From assembly GCA_946803715.1 (NCBI GenBank), contig CAMPET010000310.1, positions 37,872 through 58,460 of the forward strand: a DNA stretch of 20,589 nt, written 5' to 3'. This DNA is from Beroe ovata (taxonomy: Eukaryota; Ctenophora; Nuda; Beroida; Beroidae). The position numbers and the translations under genes were made by a program. This document shows, piece by piece, positions 17,899 through 20,589 of this stretch (positions within the stretch are counted from its first letter, which is position 1; each line of letters opens with the position of its first letter). The notes beneath the pieces were generated by a model. The model was not told the DNA's origin. It ran no database searches and saw nothing but the letters and a program-made list of their open reading frames with translations.

Positions 17899-20556
17899 AT
17901 GGATTCATACGAGGACTGGGAGTTTGTGCAAACTCTTGGTGAGGGAGCATATGGGGAGGTAAAACTTGCTATATCCAACAAAACACAGGAAAGATTGGCT
18001 GTCAAAATCATAGGTAAGCGGCAAGACGGAGTAGGACGGAGAAAATTCTTAAATTGGGGAACTTCTGCCAATTTAACAGTCACATCAGCCGTCTATAATG
18101 AGAACTTTTCAGCCATAAAGTATCCAAGTAGATTTAATGGGAACTCAGACTTAATGAGTGTTTAACTTCAGTACCTGATTTGATTTCAGATACCACACGA
18201 GACGATACAGTCGCTGTTAATGTACGGAAAGAGTGTACAATTCTGACAATGACTCAGAAATCGCCCCATCCGAACGTCATCAAGTTCTTCGCGTACAAGA
18301 AGAACGGACCGACTCATTACATTTTCCTGGATTTCGCTTGCGGGGGAGAGCTGTTTGACAGGATAATACCGGATGAAGGCATGGAGCGGATACTGGCACA
18401 GAGATACTTTAAACAGCTGCTCTCAGGTAGGGGGGAGAGAGATGGGAACTTTGGGGAAATGCCGCAGAGTTTTTGTGTCATGTGACAGTTTGTATGATTT
18501 GACAGTATTACATGTCATGTGATTGTAATTCTACTGTTTGACCAACGGGGAGTGAATGCTCTGTGAGTAACCCTTCCCTTATTACCTACACTGTTCACAC
18601 AGCTCATACTTCACATTCAAGCCATCTCATCTCCTATGCAATGGGTAACGTAGAACAGCAGATCTCTGCGATCTATTAACAAACTTGGAAATGTGCTAGT
18701 GAAGTGTGGCGAAGTTGATCAGATAGACGATTTGACCACGTGAAAATGATCGTGGCAGCGGCACGATAGTTGCCATAATAGAATTCCAGCTGTCACATGA
18801 CTATTGTTCCTAAACGCTGTTCGGTCGTGTTAAATGGAACTATATCTTGTGACATGGAGTCACAATCAAATGATATCAAACTTGAGAAGTAGCTTATTGG
18901 TTTTAGCACCATCTTATTAGAGAGAGGACCCAATTGAAGTGCGATGGCCTTCAAATTGATTGAAGCATTAAGCTGAAGCGGCCACCAAATCCATGATAGT
19001 ATTCGATTCACACGTGCGAAAACGAAATAACTGGCTATCGAGATGTTCAATCAACGAACAAAGCGAAATTGACATCTCAAAATCGAAGTTGTCAAATTTG
19101 ATACTTTCCGAAATGAATTCTGTGACAGCGGGGTGTGTGCGTGAGTGTGTCTGTGTCTGTCTGTGTCTGTGTGTGTTTGTTTTTGTGTATGTGCGCGTGC
19201 GTGTGTCTGTGGACTCTGTCTGTGTATCTGCGCATGTGTACTACTCTGTCTGTGTCTGTATCTGTATTAAACCCAGTGCTGAAACGTGTTGATGCGAATT
19301 GCGATTAACCCACCCAAATATCATTGGTACGTGTCTGTCAAATATACGTGACGTCAATTCATTGCTTGATTTACTGTGCTTATTTTAGATTCCTATCATC
19401 TATTCCTACCACGTGTTTATCATTTTCGGAACTATTTTCATAGACACGATCGTCGATCAGCTCACGCCTCACATTGACATAAAAATAGACATATCACCCG
19501 GTGTCAAACTGTGAAATAATACACAGAAAACTCGCTGGCAGATGCAGCTACGCTTGCACAGTGCACACACATATGAGTAATTTCTTACTTTTCACCCCAA
19601 CGTTACCCACATTTAACTGTTAAACTGCTCCACAGCTATCTAATGATCAATTAGTACTACTATAACTACAGTTTGATGGGTGCAAATTTAACGTGTGATT
19701 TCACCGCCCCTCACAACCTTCGCCACGTATCTCAGCACCTCAATACCTAGTATACCTACAACGTTAGATAATGTCGGAAGTCAGTGGTGGGAGTGGTCCA
19801 TTTTGAAGATCCATTTAGAAGATCATATGATCACTGATCCTATGATCACTGGTCCTATTATCACTGGTCCTATGATCACTGATCCTATGATCCTATGATT
19901 GATCCTGTGATCACTGAAAACACCGTGTATTCCAGGAGTGTCGCATTTGCATAACCTGGGGATAACACACCGCGACATCAAACCGGAGAACCTGCTCCTT
20001 GACAAGAGCGACAATCTCCAGATCACAGATTTCGGACTCTCGACTGTCTTCAGACATCAAGGTATGCGCTGAAAAACTTTACAAACTCGCTCTGGTAATG
20101 CAAGCAACAGCCGTTTTCAAGTGACCCTTTCACAAACAATCCCATGATGTTTGAACACCTGTTTTTGACAATGTGCTACCTCGAATGAGTACCGTCCAAT
20201 CAAGCGAATTGGTGCTCCTGTCTACTCAAAATGGTGCTCCTGACAGCTGTGACAGGTGATCACAGTATGGAGAGAATTAACTTATGACCCTCATAGCTGC
20301 TCAATTAGTCGATATGGGCATGATATAGTTATAGTTTATGGTGACAGGTGGTGATCACAGTATGGAGAGTAATGACCGAATAACCGGCAGGAAAGACGCG
20401 GTTAATGGAACGGAAGTGCGGAACTCCGCCGTACGCGGCACCCGAAGTGGTCCACGGTGCGGGTTACCACGCGGAACCGGCCGATTTGTGGAGCTGTGGG
20501 ATCGTGCTGGTCGCCCTTCTCGCGGGAGAGCTGCCCTGGGACGAGCCAACAGAGAG
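17899..20556 (+). CDS. CHEK1: Checkpoint kinase CHK1, N-terminal exons (gene continues past window)
   Basis: Ser/Thr kinase that acts downstream of ATR in the DNA-damage and replication checkpoint. Four exons: 17899-18013, 18190-18426, 19936-20061, 20391-20556, with agreeing phases; the last ends in phase 2 before an intron that runs out of the window in a CA repeat. The protein so far is about 215 aa, covering most of the kinase domain. It shows the Gly-rich loop LGEGAYGEV (13-21), the ATP-binding lysine K36 in AVKII, the hinge-proximal GGELFDRI (90-97), HRDIKPEN (129-136, catalytic D131), DFG (149-151), APE (177-179), DLWSCGIVL and GELPWD. These are close to vertebrate CHK1 spacing (human K38, D130, D148). 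The activation segment [10 protein letters not shown] shows no phosphosite-rich insertion, as usual for CHK1. Exon 4 is distinctly GC-rich compared with the introns. The regulatory C-terminus is not in the window. Confidence 0.96.
18427..19935. other. CHK1 intron 2 (1.5 kb) with microsatellite
   Basis: The largest intron in the window. It contains an interrupted GT/CTGT microsatellite at about 19130-19265 and a minisatellite near its 3' end (19826-19918). No nested gene was recognised on either strand. Confidence 0.6.
19826..19918. repeat. 15-bp minisatellite in CHK1 intron 2
   Basis: About six imperfect units of the type ATGATCACTGATCCT, rich in TGATCA palindromes, ending about 18 bp before the exon at 19936. 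It occupies the region where the polypyrimidine tract would normally lie. Confidence 0.8.
20247..20370. repeat. Direct repeat in CHK1 intron 3
   Basis: A string containing GTGACAGGTGATCACAG and TATGGAGAG at about 20249-20275 recurs with one 3-nt insertion at about 20341-20370, about 92 bp apart. Both lie in the intron before exon 20391-20556. Confidence 0.75.
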
Positions 20557-20562
20557 GTGGAA

Positions 20563-20589
20563 TGCACACACACACACACACACACACAC
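20563..20589. repeat. (CA)n microsatellite at the window end
   Basis: Uninterrupted CA dinucleotides directly after the CHK1 exon-4 donor region, running to the end of the sequence. Confidence 0.9.

Noticed and set aside
1-20589. CRISPR array, bacterial operon, phage or viral genes
   Set aside because: No regularly spaced direct repeats with unique spacers; all recognised genes are intron-containing animal genes or intronless animal homologues; no viral polymerase, integrase or capsid-like frames seen.

Overview
This is a piece of an invertebrate animal genome. The protein-coding genes are split by short introns with GT...AG borders. The gene set includes a TRAK/Milton-type mitochondrial trafficking adaptor, which is an animal family, and class A GPCRs. 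GT/CA microsatellites and several isolated N bases are also present. I cannot name the species or phylum from the sequence alone.

Layout, left to right. Positions 1-3476 are mostly non-coding: GT-rich microsatellites, an AT-rich repeat-like stretch, a near-perfect 265-bp foldback (1799-2063), and one orphan class A GPCR exon (about 2158-2304). Positions 3477-9768 (+) hold a multi-exon TRAK/Milton homologue. Exons 2 and 3 of this gene appear twice in tandem, and a single N sits exactly at the junction. Positions 9769-10944 are the gap between convergent genes; it contains a GC-rich, hairpin-dense element (10254-10678) with short inverted ends and a 5-bp target-site-like duplication. Positions 10945-11910 (-) are a single-exon class A GPCR. 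It is head to head with a nine-exon TTC4/CNS1-type co-chaperone (12040-15368, +). This is followed by an intronless folylpolyglutamate synthase (15615-17243, +) and the first four exons of the CHK1 checkpoint kinase (17899 to beyond the window end, +). Four CACGTG E-boxes and a 15-bp tandem repeat lie directly upstream of the CHK1 start codon.

The genes look like unrelated housekeeping and signalling loci, not a functional cluster. I find no sign of a novel multi-gene system. The items most worth checking are the GC-rich element, the foldback, the duplicated TRAK exons (probably an unmerged-haplotype assembly artefact, since a second tandem duplication in a TTC4 intron also has an N exactly at its junction), a one-base frame break inside an SSDV-repeat exon of TRAK, and the E-box cluster at CHK1.
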